The notes under the pieces: generated by a model
What the model saw: the letters and a program-made list of their open reading frames with translations, nothing else
Told to the model about the DNA's origin: nothing
The model's database searches: none
DNA from: Fidelibacterota bacterium
GTDB taxonomy: Bacteria > Fidelibacterota > UBA8477 > JABMPR01
Direction: 5' to 3'
Assembly: GCA_021734255.1 (NCBI GenBank)
Contig: JAIPJM010000001.1
Location: 1 to 64,000, forward strand
DNA: 64,000 nt
Made by a program: the position numbers and the translations under genes
Part shown: positions 52,994 to 62,412 of the stretch, one piece after another
Layout of the letters: each line of letters begins with the position of its first letter
How positions within the stretch are numbered: the stretch's first letter is position 1

Positions 52994-55632
52994 TACCATC
53001 CCACGCTAAAGCCAAGCTTGATGCTTCGTCCAGGACCCAGTTTTGCCGGGTTCAGGTTGGAATCCTCACCACCACTGACCAGACCTGAAAGGCCCTGGTC
53101 AAATGGTTTACCTGTTCTGTTATTCACCGACAGCACATTGTCATGATCGGTGATATTCATCGCTTCCAGAAAGAGGGCGGGTTTGACGGATCCGATCTTT
53201 ACCTGCTTCTTGACTCGCAGATCCAGACTGTAGGTCCAGGGTTTTCTTGCAGAATTTATTTCCACCCGAATGGTTGGGTCAACATAAGGTGTGTAGGGCA
53301 GCCCGCTGGCGACATTGAGCAGCAGATTTGCATTAACATTAGCAAGCGGGTCCATACCAAAGAGCGTGAGGCCGCTTTTCGCCTTCGTTCTAAAGTTCAA
53401 GTTGCAGGCCAGGTCATGGCGTTGATCAAAACTTAGATAATACTCTTTGTGGGGTACCTCCTCGTTGGTGTACGCTGAGAAGTAACCACCGACGGGGCTG
53501 GAATTATTTCCCCTGGCCACCGAGAGCGAATAGCTCAGGTTGGCACTGAACAGCCCGCCGAACTGCCTGTCAATACTCAGGTCCACGCCTTTTACGCTGG
53601 CGTAATCCGAGTTGGCATAAACCACGACCGGAATGGAAATGATCCGGTATTGCTGGGTAGATAACAGGTCGCGAATATCCTTGGACCAGACCGTGGCAGT
53701 CAGGCGGGTGATGGGAGACAAGGCCTGTTTGACACCGACTTCAAAAGCAACCGTCTTCTGGGGTTTTACACCAGCATTTCCAACCAGGGGTAGTGCTGTT
53801 GTAATGTCCTTGTCTGCATTATAGGTCATGGAATTGAAGTCAGGAGACTGGAAAAAGTGTCCGTATGAAAAATGAAACACAGTATTTTCGGTTACCGGAT
53901 AGGCAATACCGATCCGGGGGCTCAACTTTGCTTCAGCTGGCGTGTCCACAACGGGGGCGGGAACCCAGGTTTGAAGCGTCGAATCCCAGACGGCGAATCT
54001 GGCGACATCTTCCCACATCCCGATATTTGGGTCGATCCGGTCATACCGTAGACCCAGGTTGAAGATCAGATATTCGAATTCGATCTTATCCTGGATATAC
54101 ATAGAGAATTCATTCGGGGTAAACGTGGTGTCATCCTTGAAATTTGTGCCACCGACCCAGGGATCTTCAACTGCAAATACATCTAGCTCATGAAATGAGG
54201 CTGTCAAGCCAGTTTTGATCATGTGATTGTAGTTTGTGTTATAGGTCAGATTCCAATTCAGGGTCTGAGTCTTGCTGCTATTGTCGATAAAGGTGCCCTG
54301 TGTACCGGATTTATAAAAGTAAACGGACTGATTGGTGATCGGCCGCTCGTAGTCTGTATAGGAAAGCGTCTTCACACTGGTCTTGGTTGAGACCGTCTGC
54401 GATGAAAGATGAAGGTTGTAGAATAGTGCCTCTGATAGTGCCTGGGTCAGGGATAAAGACACTCGATCATTCGATTTAAAGGTGTGGGCTTGGTTCTGTG
54501 GTAAATATTTCCAGGGATGCGAGTAACGTTGATATAGCCTGCTTGAGCTTTGGGCGGAAGCCGTGAGCTTCAATTTTGATGTGATACGATTGCTCAATTT
54601 CAAGTGAACATCCTGATCGATCTCTGCACCATGGGCCAGAGGACTTTTCTGCTTGCCGTAGAGGGTCGATAAATAATAGCTGGTCTTTCCAAACAACGGA
54701 CCCCCCAGATTCAGGCTCAACTGTCCATTGAGAGGCAGGTCAAGCAGGGGTAGAAAGGTCTCCGGGTAAAGCCCTGCGGGCGCTGTGTTGTAATAGAGCA
54801 ACAGGGAGTCAGCCAGATCCACATATACATAATTGCTATCCTCGTTGGCATAAGCGGTATCCAGATACGCGAATGCACCAGCTTTGTGATATTGATAGGC
54901 GTTGAGCTGGTCGGAGGTGTATTCCATACGGCCATGAAATTCCCGGCTTCCTTCTTTGGTGACGATGTTCACCACGGAGGACATAGCCTGCCCGTATTCC
55001 GCATTGAAAGTGCCGGAAATGACCGTCAGTTCTTGAATCGCATTCTGGTTGACACTGCCACTGAAGTCGCCTTCCATGGGGTCTTTTACCACCACTCCGT
55101 CGATCATGTAGAGGATCTCTTTGGAGCGTCCGCCCCTCACATGGAGTCCCCCTTCATCGTCAGTGGTGAACCCGGCCTGGGTCGCCAACACATCTGTGAT
55201 ATTGTCCACCGGCATGGCCACAATGTCATCCGCCTGGACCACACGAATGGTGGCTGTGGCATCTCTCTGGATGAGCGGGCGGGTTGCCACGACAACCACT
55301 TCTTCGGTGGCGTCCAGTGAGACTGGCTCTAGCTGGGTGCTGACCCGGGTGGTGAAATCTGATACGACCTGAACGTTCTCGTGAACAGACACCTTGTAGC
55401 CGATCATCTGAAAACGGATGGTGTATGTTCCTGGTGGAATATTGATGATAAAGTAACTCCCGTCCTCACGGGAGGCTGTGCCCAGTGGTGTATCATTAAT
55501 AATTATATTCACACCGATGAGCGGTGAACCATTCTCATCCCTTACGGTTCCTGCCAGCTTGCCACCAACACCCGCTACCAGGCTCTGAGAGAAAAGGAAA
55601 AATAGTATTGTTATGGTTGTGATTTTTTTCAA
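52993..55632 (-). CDS. TonB-dependent outer-membrane receptor
   Basis: Receptor of 879 residues: signal peptide, a CarboxypepD_reg-like domain (about residues 25-105, LAGTVRDENGSPLIGVNIII), a plug domain (about 115-230, ILYMIDGVVVKDPMEG, AEYGQAMSSVVNIVTKEGSR) and a barrel ending in an aromatic residue (KLGFSVGW). It imports a large or scarce ligand using TonB energy. Start is a TTG at 55632, ten bases after a strong hairpin and with no Shine-Dalgarno sequence. It is the third gene of the TetR-headed operon and overlaps the next gene. Ligand is not predictable from sequence. Confidence 0.9.
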   Translation of the reverse strand: MKKITTITILFFLFSQSLVAGVGGKLAGTVRDENGSPLIGVNIIINDTPLGTASREDGSYFIINIPPGTYTIRFQMIGYKVSVHENVQVVSDFTTRVSTQLEPVSLDATEEVVVVATRPLIQRDATATIRVVQADDIVAMPVDNITDVLATQAGFTTDDEGGLHVRGGRSKEILYMIDGVVVKDPMEGDFSGSVNQNAIQELTVISGTFNAEYGQAMSSVVNIVTKEGSREFHGRMEYTSDQLNAYQYHKAGAFAYLDTAYANEDSNYVYVDLADSLLLYYNTAPAGLYPETFLPLLDLPLNGQLSLNLGGPLFGKTSYYLSTLYGKQKSPLAHGAEIDQDVHLKLSNRITSKLKLTASAQSSSRLYQRYSHPWKYLPQNQAHTFKSNDRVSLSLTQALSEALFYNLHLSSQTVSTKTSVKTLSYTDYERPITNQSVYFYKSGTQGTFIDNSSKTQTLNWNLTYNTNYNHMIKTGLTASFHELDVFAVEDPWVGGTNFKDDTTFTPNEFSMYIQDKIEFEYLIFNLGLRYDRIDPNIGMWEDVARFAVWDSTLQTWVPAPVVDTPAEAKLSPRIGIAYPVTENTVFHFSYGHFFQSPDFNSMTYNADKDITTALPLVGNAGVKPQKTVAFEVGVKQALSPITRLTATVWSKDIRDLLSTQQYRIISIPVVVYANSDYASVKGVDLSIDRQFGGLFSANLSYSLSVARGNNSSPVGGYFSAYTNEEVPHKEYYLSFDQRHDLACNLNFRTKAKSGLTLFGMDPLANVNANLLLNVASGLPYTPYVDPTIRVEINSARKPWTYSLDLRVKKQVKIGSVKPALFLEAMNITDHDNVLSVNNRTGKPFDQGLSGLVSGGEDSNLNPAKLGPGRSIKLGFSVGW

Positions 55633-55641
55633 GCGAAAATA

Positions 55642-55672
55642 TAGGGCTGTTCTCCGGCCGAGAACAGCCCTA
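55642..55672 (-). promoter_or_regulatory. Perfect hairpin between sorting-domain gene and TonB receptor gene
   Basis: TAGGGCTGTTCTC (55642-55654) and GAGAACAGCCCTA (55660-55672) form a 13-base-pair stem with a 5-base loop. On the transcribed minus strand it is followed by TATTTT, nine bases before the TTG start of the receptor gene. It could be a partial terminator that lowers receptor expression relative to the upstream gene, or an mRNA-stabilising hairpin. Confidence 0.6.
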
Positions 55673-55683
55673 AGAGAGAGTTC

Positions 55684-56727
55684 TTATTTTACCATGAGCA
55701 TGCTTCTGCTAAGCTGCTCGTGTCCTTTGTTTAGGACCAACAGGTAAGCACCGGCTGCAACTTTCTGACCCAGGGTGTTCTTTCCATCCCAGCTCAACTC
55801 GTAGCTTCCGGGCTGAATATAGCCACTCGCCAATGTTCTGATCACCTCGCCCTTCACGTTATAAACTTGCAGCGCAACATTACCACTTTCGTGTATGTCA
55901 AACGAGATACTCGTAGAAGGGTTGAAAGGATTGGGGTAATTCTGGTTTAGTGTCATACTAACGGGTAGGTTTTTGTTCCCGTGGATACTCGATCCACCTG
56001 CTGGCTGCACGATCACATTGTCAAAGTAGCCTTCGATGCCATCGGCGTCCTGCTGAAAAGCGAAGATCCCCGCCTGGCCACTCAGGGCTGTTGAATGGGT
56101 GAATTCTGGTTTGATATACGTCGAGTCAATAAAGGTTCCCAGCTCTGTTTCATCATACCTGCACTGATAAGAGACTGTACTGTCCTCTTTTGTCGTGACC
56201 AGGATCTTCATATGATGCCACCCTTCGGTCTTATCAACACCAGAGGCATCAACCTCATTATAGAAGGTGTAAAAGGTTGGCAGGGAAAAGTCCAGCTTGT
56301 TGTTATAAATACGGAAGCGGTTGTTGGCATCAAAGTCGGCCACCATTTTCACGTAGTAATTCAGGTTAGAATCTGCATAAGCAACGATGCCGGTATAGGC
56401 AGATCCACTTGCATGGTTTTCATAGACGTAAACATCTGCCTCGACCATATAATCTTTATCTTCGGTGGTACCCAGCAGCAGAATGGCTGCGCCTGTGTAG
56501 CTTCCATCAACATCCTGGATAAGCCCCACCTTGCTTCCACCGGTAGGGAGAGCGGCCGGCGCGTTTGCCATGTCGATCGCCTGTATCATTTCTTCATTGG
56601 CTCTGAACTGCTGCCATTCGCTTACATCTCCGTCTTCGAAATCTTCTGTATAGTTTTGGCCAAAGGCAAAGCCCGCCAGGAGAATAAGAATAATGCCTGT
56701 TAAATTTTTCGTCGTTGCCTTCATCAT
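55684..56727 (-). CDS. Secreted LamG-like protein with C-terminal sorting domain
   Basis: Protein of 347 residues: signal peptide ending at FAFG, a concanavalin/LamG-like jellyroll (about residues 25-245, TEDFEDGDVSEWQQF, YVKMVADFDANNRFRIYNN, GIEGYFDNVIV), and the sorting domain NQNYPNPFNPST ending RSMLMVK. Such jellyrolls usually bind glycans, so it may be a surface glycan-binding protein delivered by the PorV-type route. It lies 17 bases after the tetR-like gene. Confidence 0.78.
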   Translation of the reverse strand: MMKATTKNLTGIILILLAGFAFGQNYTEDFEDGDVSEWQQFRANEEMIQAIDMANAPAALPTGGSKVGLIQDVDGSYTGAAILLLGTTEDKDYMVEADVYVYENHASGSAYTGIVAYADSNLNYYVKMVADFDANNRFRIYNNKLDFSLPTFYTFYNEVDASGVDKTEGWHHMKILVTTKEDSTVSYQCRYDETELGTFIDSTYIKPEFTHSTALSGQAGIFAFQQDADGIEGYFDNVIVQPAGGSSIHGNKNLPVSMTLNQNYPNPFNPSTSISFDIHESGNVALQVYNVKGEVIRTLASGYIQPGSYELSWDGKNTLGQKVAAGAYLLVLNKGHEQLSRSMLMVK

Positions 56728-56744
56728 TTACCTCTTTTTGATTT

Positions 56745-57362
56745 TTATTTTTCATGCGCTACAGGCGCTTGTTTATCTTTTCGCAACAGGGTTCCCAGCA
56801 TTTCCTCGATCTCTGCTTCGGTGATCGTATCCCGGTCATCACCAAGAAACACCAGGCCATGGAAGATCCCACCCATGGCTTTTAGCACAAGACGGGTATC
56901 CATCTGGGGAAACTGTCCTTCCTTGATACCCGCTTCGATCATGAGGGTCAGGAGATCATAAAGCCTGTTTTGGTAAACCCTCCACTCCCCCTTTTCACGA
57001 TACTCTGCGGGCAGTGCTTTCGGGGCAAAGAATAAGAACTCAAAGAGCGGACGGTCTTCATTCACCAGCTCGGCGATCCTTTTCAATAGGGAAATAAAGG
57101 CTTTCCTTGGACTTTTGCCTGCCACGTCGAATTCTTTGAGGCTGGTCCACATGTTTTTCCAGCCTTCCAGAAGGATGGTGTTGAATATTTCTTCTTTTGA
57201 GTGGTAATAATAGTAGAGGGTGGCTTTTCCAAAGCCAGCAACCTTGGCGATCTCATCCATAGTTGCCCGCTCCAGGCCCAGGTCTTTAAAGACCTTCAGC
57301 GCGCTAGCCAGAATCAGCTTTTTCCTGGTTTCCCGTTCCAACTCTTTTCGGTTCAAACTCAT
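56745..57362 (-). CDS. TetR/AcrR-family transcriptional regulator
   Basis: Repressor of 205 residues with an N-terminal helix-turn-helix (RATMDEIAKVAGFGKATLYYYYHSKEEIF) and an all-helical ligand domain. Being first in the operon with the LamG-like, TonB receptor, CxxCH and PorV-like genes, it probably represses its own transcript and releases it on binding the imported compound. Possible operator: see 57398-57424. Confidence 0.92.
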   Translation of the reverse strand: MSLNRKELERETRKKLILASALKVFKDLGLERATMDEIAKVAGFGKATLYYYYHSKEEIFNTILLEGWKNMWTSLKEFDVAGKSPRKAFISLLKRIAELVNEDRPLFEFLFFAPKALPAEYREKGEWRVYQNRLYDLLTLMIEAGIKEGQFPQMDTRLVLKAMGGIFHGLVFLGDDRDTITEAEIEEMLGTLLRKDKQAPVAHEK

Positions 57363-57397
57363 CTGGCCCTTTACCCCCCTGCCATGACGTTGCGTTC

Positions 57398-57424
57398 AGT
57401 TTTTCGAACGTGCGGTCGAAAACT
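57398..57424 (-). promoter_or_regulatory. Candidate TetR operator
   Basis: AGTTTTTCGA (57398-57407) and TCGAAAACT (57416-57424) form an imperfect inverted repeat (one extra T) 36 bases before the regulator's start codon, the size expected for a TetR-type site. On the minus strand it lies downstream of TTGACA (57471-57466) and TTTGAA or TTGAAT near 57448-57442, a fair promoter. Confidence 0.45.
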
Positions 57425-57526
57425 AATTCACAATAACACTTATTCAAATAAAAAATTGTTTGACCTGTCAATCTGAATGGACGCTGAGGCCCTCGAAGCG
57501 GAAATGGGGGGGCGATTGCACCGGAG

Positions 57527-57688
57527 TGTCTTCCTGAGCCTGCCTGCCATTCCGAAGCCCTGCGGGCGTAGATAGGTCGAAGGACAACGCCGATTGATAT
57601 TGAGGTTCCTTTGCCAAGCGGTCGGCTCTATGCCCCAGAGGGAAGGATCCCCCAACCTGTTTCGCCCTTCGAGAGCCTCAGGGTGACA
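57527..57688. repeat. Interspersed repeat, copy C
   Basis: A 162-bp intergenic element with inverted termini TGTCTTCCTGAG (57527-57538) and CTCAGGGTGACA (57677-57688). The right end reads CTGTCACCCTGAG...CGAAGGG on the minus strand, close to the left end of copy B. It fills most of the 350-bp gap between tetR and the M1-like gene. Confidence 0.55.
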
Positions 57689-57712
57689 GGCTGGGGGTTC
57701 CCCATCCCGAGG

Positions 57713-59827
57713 CTATAATGTGATCTTAAGCGGGCTGTCCTCTGCTGGCCACTGACCTTTGGCAATATTCTTTGCACCTTTGAAGACCAGATATGAATAC
57801 TTGCCATAATGTGGAATCAATTGGCCGATCCTGGGAAGCGATTCATGGTCATCTGAGATGACCTTCAGAAATTGTCCTGCGACCTCTTCGTCTGTGCCGC
57901 TCAATACAAAGGTATGACCCTGGCGGGGAAATTCCTGACCGTTCACGATGATGGTCTCCTCATTGACCTGGAGCAGGTCGGCCATAGAACCTGGTATGAT
58001 ATCAGTATTCAGACAGAAAAAGGCATAAGATTCTGCAGGCCCCAAAGTTATGACTTGACCCTTCACTACTGGATCTACATCGCCCTCAGTCAGGTTATCG
58101 CCAAAGGCCTTCATAACATCTCTGTCTGCTGCGTCCATATAAAGAAAGTGTTTTTCTGGAGCTCCCATAGCTGCAGCCACAATAGGCTCTATCTCCTGCG
58201 GATACAGGTGGCGAAAAATATTATAATCTGGATCCACCTCAAAGCTGGTGACATCTTTTTCTACCGCCACTTCAATGATGGTTTCAGGCTCATTTATATT
58301 GACCACAATGTCAGAATCTTCCGCCCCATAGAAGCGGATAGGTACCTTCAGGGTATACCGTTCATTTGCCGGCTGAATGATCTTCAGCTTGATCTTTCTC
58401 ATATCTTCTGCGACGCTCGTTTCTACAAGGTCGACACTGAGTCGTGCTGCCCCTTTCCGGTCCACCCACTCGGGAATAATAAAGGAAAGATCTTCTCCTG
58501 ACGCTTTCTCATAAGCCGCCAGCCACTGCTCCCAGGTAACTTTTTCTCCCTTATGCTTGGTATAAACAGCCTGCCAGGCGTTGAAAAAATTCTCAGAGCC
58601 GATCATGTTGTCGATCATATGAAAGATCATCATGGTCTTATTGTAGCCGATGGTCCGACTTTCGGCATTATGGCGGGCTTTGAACTCCCGAACAGGAAAT
58701 TCATTTGATTCGTTTACATAGCTCTTGTACTGTTTCAGGATGTCTTTGCGGTAATCTTTCGAGCTGGCTGGGCTTCTTTTATCCTTGTACAGATAATCTG
58801 CACCATAGACGGTGAGACCTTCACACCAGTTGCCATTTTCGTAATCCACATAGATGCTGTTGCCCCACCAGTTGTGGAGCACTTCGTGCCCCAGGGAGGT
58901 CATAACAATAAAAGGTAACCGGATCACCTGTTGCCCCAACAGGGTCCAGGCTGGCATACCATAGCCGGTTGGAAAGAAATTTTCTGCCACCGTAAAGCGC
59001 TCATAAGGATATGCGCCGATAATTTCGGTGTACATTTCAACATACTGGGCCGTTGCCGGCAGGTAGGTTTCGAATAGGCTGGTGTCTTCCTCGAAGAAAT
59101 AGCAGTAAACATCCACGTCACCCGCTTTGGTGTGTCCCACAACAAAAGGGGCTGCCATGAACATGAGGCCATCGGCCTGATACGGGTTCTGCCAGGTCTG
59201 GATCTTCCTGCCATCCAGGGTTTCCGAGGACAGGCTGTTCCCGTCGGATATGGATTCCCATTCTGCAGGAATATTGGCTGTTACCTTAAAATCCATGAGT
59301 CCATCACCTCCCTGGGGATAATAGAAAGAGGATGGGCTGAAATAGGCACCCTGCTCAAGAATGGTTCCCGTGACTTCACGTCCGACATTCTGATTGGAAA
59401 ACTTCACATCTGAGACATCGGCCAGAAAAACTGCAGCATAGCGAATACTGAATTCGGCAGATTTTGTCTGTTTTGACTCAAAAATCAACCATAATGCATC
59501 ATTAGGAGGGCCTAACGCCTTAATGGCAGAAGCTAACTCACTGTTTTTTGAAGCTAAATCATTCAAGCCGGTGAGGGTGTATTGGGTTTCTTTTCCGTCA
59601 AGGGAGAATAACTCCACATCAGCATTAGGCGCTAAATATAGGAGATTAACCCCTGATTGAACATGAATTACCCCGGTGTCAGAGAACATTGCCTGATGTT
59701 TTTCCACATTCACGTCAATTTCCAGGTTGTGGTTTATAAATGTAACAACACTGACCTCGAGATGCCTACATGACACCAACAAGACAAGGCTTGTCAGGCC
59801 AGCACCAAATATCTTCAACGCTCTCAT
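57713..59827 (-). CDS. M1-like metallopeptidase lipoprotein
   Basis: Lipoprotein of 704 residues (lipobox LVSC20). The zinc motif is HEVLH (314-318) with the third ligand probably Glu336 in NWCEGLTVYGADY; 17 residues separate them, one fewer than the 18 of classical M1 aminopeptidases. The GAMEN exopeptidase motif is replaced by GYGMPAWTLLG. An N-terminal beta saddle (about residues 30-240) and a catalytic helical region match the M1 (gluzincin) layout; the C-terminal 200 residues are less clear. It may be an endo- or oligopeptidase on the periplasmic or surface face. It starts 12 bases after the M16 gene; AAGGAG precedes the ATG. Confidence 0.82.
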   Translation of the reverse strand: MRALKIFGAGLTSLVLLVSCRHLEVSVVTFINHNLEIDVNVEKHQAMFSDTGVIHVQSGVNLLYLAPNADVELFSLDGKETQYTLTGLNDLASKNSELASAIKALGPPNDALWLIFESKQTKSAEFSIRYAAVFLADVSDVKFSNQNVGREVTGTILEQGAYFSPSSFYYPQGGDGLMDFKVTANIPAEWESISDGNSLSSETLDGRKIQTWQNPYQADGLMFMAAPFVVGHTKAGDVDVYCYFFEEDTSLFETYLPATAQYVEMYTEIIGAYPYERFTVAENFFPTGYGMPAWTLLGQQVIRLPFIVMTSLGHEVLHNWWGNSIYVDYENGNWCEGLTVYGADYLYKDKRSPASSKDYRKDILKQYKSYVNESNEFPVREFKARHNAESRTIGYNKTMMIFHMIDNMIGSENFFNAWQAVYTKHKGEKVTWEQWLAAYEKASGEDLSFIIPEWVDRKGAARLSVDLVETSVAEDMRKIKLKIIQPANERYTLKVPIRFYGAEDSDIVVNINEPETIIEVAVEKDVTSFEVDPDYNIFRHLYPQEIEPIVAAAMGAPEKHFLYMDAADRDVMKAFGDNLTEGDVDPVVKGQVITLGPAESYAFFCLNTDIIPGSMADLLQVNEETIIVNGQEFPRQGHTFVLSGTDEEVAGQFLKVISDDHESLPRIGQLIPHYGKYSYLVFKGAKNIAKGQWPAEDSPLKITL

Positions 59828-59839
59828 GATCCGATCTCC

Positions 59840-62398
59840 TTATCTTACCACAATGGATATTTCGTTTTCGGCCTGTAGATATTTGCCCGCTATCCGCTTC
59901 ACGTCTTCAAGCCTCACATCGCGCAGGGCTTTCAGTTGGGTCTCATCATAAAGCATGTCCCCATGGAAGAATTCTGAGGTCCCCAGGTAATACGCCTGAT
60001 TAATACTGGACAGGCGCCTGAATGTCATGCGACCCAGGTACATGTTGATCGCTCGCGTCACATCGTTTTCCGTGATATCCGCTACTGTTTCCTTGCTCAT
60101 AAGGGTCGGAAATTGAGGTATCAGAACATCGGCATTCTGCGGTCTTGTTCCCAGTGTAATGTAGAACAGAGCCTTATCGCCCTTTACATCAGCAGTAGCC
60201 GACATGCGGTAAGCCATCCCTTGTTGTTCTCTTACATCAAAGATGATCCGGTCAGACAGGAGCAAGGATAGCGCCTTGATGGCCGCCTCGTCTCCCTTTT
60301 CAACATCCTTCACAAAACCCCAGAACAAGTAGGAGCGTTCTCCGCCACCAACCAGGTCGAGATCGACAGGGGCGTCTCTTTTTAGTAGGTTTCTCTCCGT
60401 CATGGGCTTCTCTGTGGGGCTGGTCGCTGCGGCTCCGGCAAGAAAGTATGTTTCAACCGAGCTGGGGTCGCCTGGAGAAACGACTGAAACGATTCGATTG
60501 CCAGGTGCAAAATATTGTGCCGCAAAGCTTACCAGGCCTGCATAATCCAGGGTTTTTTGTTTCGTTTCCTGCTCTGGTCCGTATAGAACGGAGTCTTTCA
60601 AGGAAACGAACAACTCATTCGCTTTATCCTTAGCCCCGTGCATCATCCCGCGGGAGAATTTTGCCTGGGCTTTAATGAATTCATCCTCAGTCGGGATAAA
60701 GCCATTCATTTCTGAATTTAAAAAGGCAATGGCTCCCTTAAGGTCATTGGCCAACCCCTCGACCCGGATATATCCGAAATCAGGGTGGAGATAGATATTA
60801 TCCATGGGAATCCATGGGTTGTCATTCACGGTAAACTTTAAGCCATACTGCTGGCTCAAGGCTTCTTTTTCAGGGGTCTTCATGCGCTGACCAAAACAAT
60901 CGTGAAGGATCTTGGCCGCACTCTTTCCGTGTTCTGCTTCAAACGCGGCTTTGTATTTGAAGAGATAGTGGATCGCCAGGAGCTCGGAAGCCGGGTTTTG
61001 TCTGACAATGAGACCCATGCCCTGGTCGTGATCACCCAGCAGCTCTGTTCTCACACCACCTTGGACATCGTCTGTCTTTAGTACACCAGCATGGTGGAAA
61101 ATGACAGCTGGTTCCTTTTTGAAGCGAAATTTTTTCAGTTTTGCGGCAGCCTCACCCAGGCTTTCTTCTGTAGGCAAATCCAGGACACCATCAATACCCT
61201 TCACTGCAAAGGCTTGGGAATTATAGATGCCAAACATGTGGGGTTTCTCTGAGTTGCGTAGAAAATCCGTTTTCTCCTGAGTTGCCAGGGATGCTAGCGT
61301 TGCCTTCGGTGTTTTGATGCGGACCTTCCTCATCAACTTAAAGAGCGCCTTACTTATGGACTCTGGGTTAGATCCAGCGGGCAGGGTCAGCTTAAGTGCC
61401 AGATGATCGGCGATGGGTGTGTTATGCATTTCTACCTCCAGAGCATCCACTTGGCCTGGAAACTGGGACTCCAGTTTTTCTTTAAGCTCACTGGTTTTGT
61501 CGTTCAACCCCATTTGCATGAGCGTGATAATTTCTGGCGACAGTCCAGCCGGTAAAGCAAAGATCTGATGCAGGGTATTCATCTCCCCGCCGTAGTAGCG
61601 ATCCAGCCAAGATCCTGGTCGCAGCGTGACTGCTGTTGATCTGTCCATGCCCGTTTTCAGAATGCTGTCACTGGGGCGATAGACCGAGCCCGGCGCAGCC
61701 GCACCGTAGATCCGCTTGATCTCATCCAGCATGGTCTCGCTGTCAAAGTTTCCGATGGCGCTGAGGACCATATTGTTCGGCAGGTAGGTGGACTTGTAAT
61801 AATCGTTCACATCATCACGGGACATGTGTTGAATGGTGGCATAGGTTCCCAGGGTGGGCAAAGACAGTGCGTGACCCTTATAGAGCTCTGCTGCCAGATT
61901 GTATTCCATCTGAGTCGCTGGTTTGGATAGGCTTTGGGCGATCTCCTCCAGGACAATACCCTTTTCTTTCTCAAACTTGTCCCCTGGCAGGATGGAATTG
62001 AAAAGCATGTCTGCCTGAAGCTCCATGCCTTTTATCTGATTCTCTGCCGGCATGACCATCATATAATTGGTATAATAATCGCCCGTGTTGGCATTATTGT
62101 AGCCACCGATTAGATCTGTATCGTCATACAGTTCGCGCTGGGTACGGGTTGTGGTCCCGTTGAACAGCAAGTGTTCCAGCATATGACTCATGCCGCTGGT
62201 CTCGTAGGTCTCGTAGGCAGAGCCCGTCTTCACAACGACATTTACGCCTACCATGGGCAAGGCTTTATTCTCAACCAGGAGCACATCCATGCCATTGTTC
62301 AACTTGTGGATGGAAACGCCTGCCTGGCCAGCTGCCAGTAGGCCTGAAATAGTGGAAATAATGATTGAGGCTAACAGGAGCCCTTTTCTCATGGTCAT
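59840..62398 (-). CDS. M16-family (insulinase-like) zinc peptidase, two-domain
   Basis: Protein of 852 residues with a signal peptide. The inverted zinc motif is HMLEH (72-76) with the distal ligand Glu151 or Glu152 (GIVLEEIAQS), as in active M16 subunits. A second, inactive M16 half (about residues 450-850) is in the same chain, as in periplasmic M16B proteins. It lies between gpmI and the M1-like gene; together the two proteases could degrade peptides in the periplasm. A second ATG at 62392 is also possible as start. Confidence 0.9.
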   Translation of the reverse strand: MTMRKGLLLASIIISTISGLLAAGQAGVSIHKLNNGMDVLLVENKALPMVGVNVVVKTGSAYETYETSGMSHMLEHLLFNGTTTRTQRELYDDTDLIGGYNNANTGDYYTNYMMVMPAENQIKGMELQADMLFNSILPGDKFEKEKGIVLEEIAQSLSKPATQMEYNLAAELYKGHALSLPTLGTYATIQHMSRDDVNDYYKSTYLPNNMVLSAIGNFDSETMLDEIKRIYGAAAPGSVYRPSDSILKTGMDRSTAVTLRPGSWLDRYYGGEMNTLHQIFALPAGLSPEIITLMQMGLNDKTSELKEKLESQFPGQVDALEVEMHNTPIADHLALKLTLPAGSNPESISKALFKLMRKVRIKTPKATLASLATQEKTDFLRNSEKPHMFGIYNSQAFAVKGIDGVLDLPTEESLGEAAAKLKKFRFKKEPAVIFHHAGVLKTDDVQGGVRTELLGDHDQGMGLIVRQNPASELLAIHYLFKYKAAFEAEHGKSAAKILHDCFGQRMKTPEKEALSQQYGLKFTVNDNPWIPMDNIYLHPDFGYIRVEGLANDLKGAIAFLNSEMNGFIPTEDEFIKAQAKFSRGMMHGAKDKANELFVSLKDSVLYGPEQETKQKTLDYAGLVSFAAQYFAPGNRIVSVVSPGDPSSVETYFLAGAAATSPTEKPMTERNLLKRDAPVDLDLVGGGERSYLFWGFVKDVEKGDEAAIKALSLLLSDRIIFDVREQQGMAYRMSATADVKGDKALFYITLGTRPQNADVLIPQFPTLMSKETVADITENDVTRAINMYLGRMTFRRLSSINQAYYLGTSEFFHGDMLYDETQLKALRDVRLEDVKRIAGKYLQAENEISIVVR

Positions 62399-62412
62399 GA
62401 TATGCTCTTTCT

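Noticed and set aside
57872-58501. Plus-strand ORF of 209 codons opposite the M1-like peptidase
   Set aside because: The minus-strand gene carries zinc-site motifs and lipobox; this frame has no signature.
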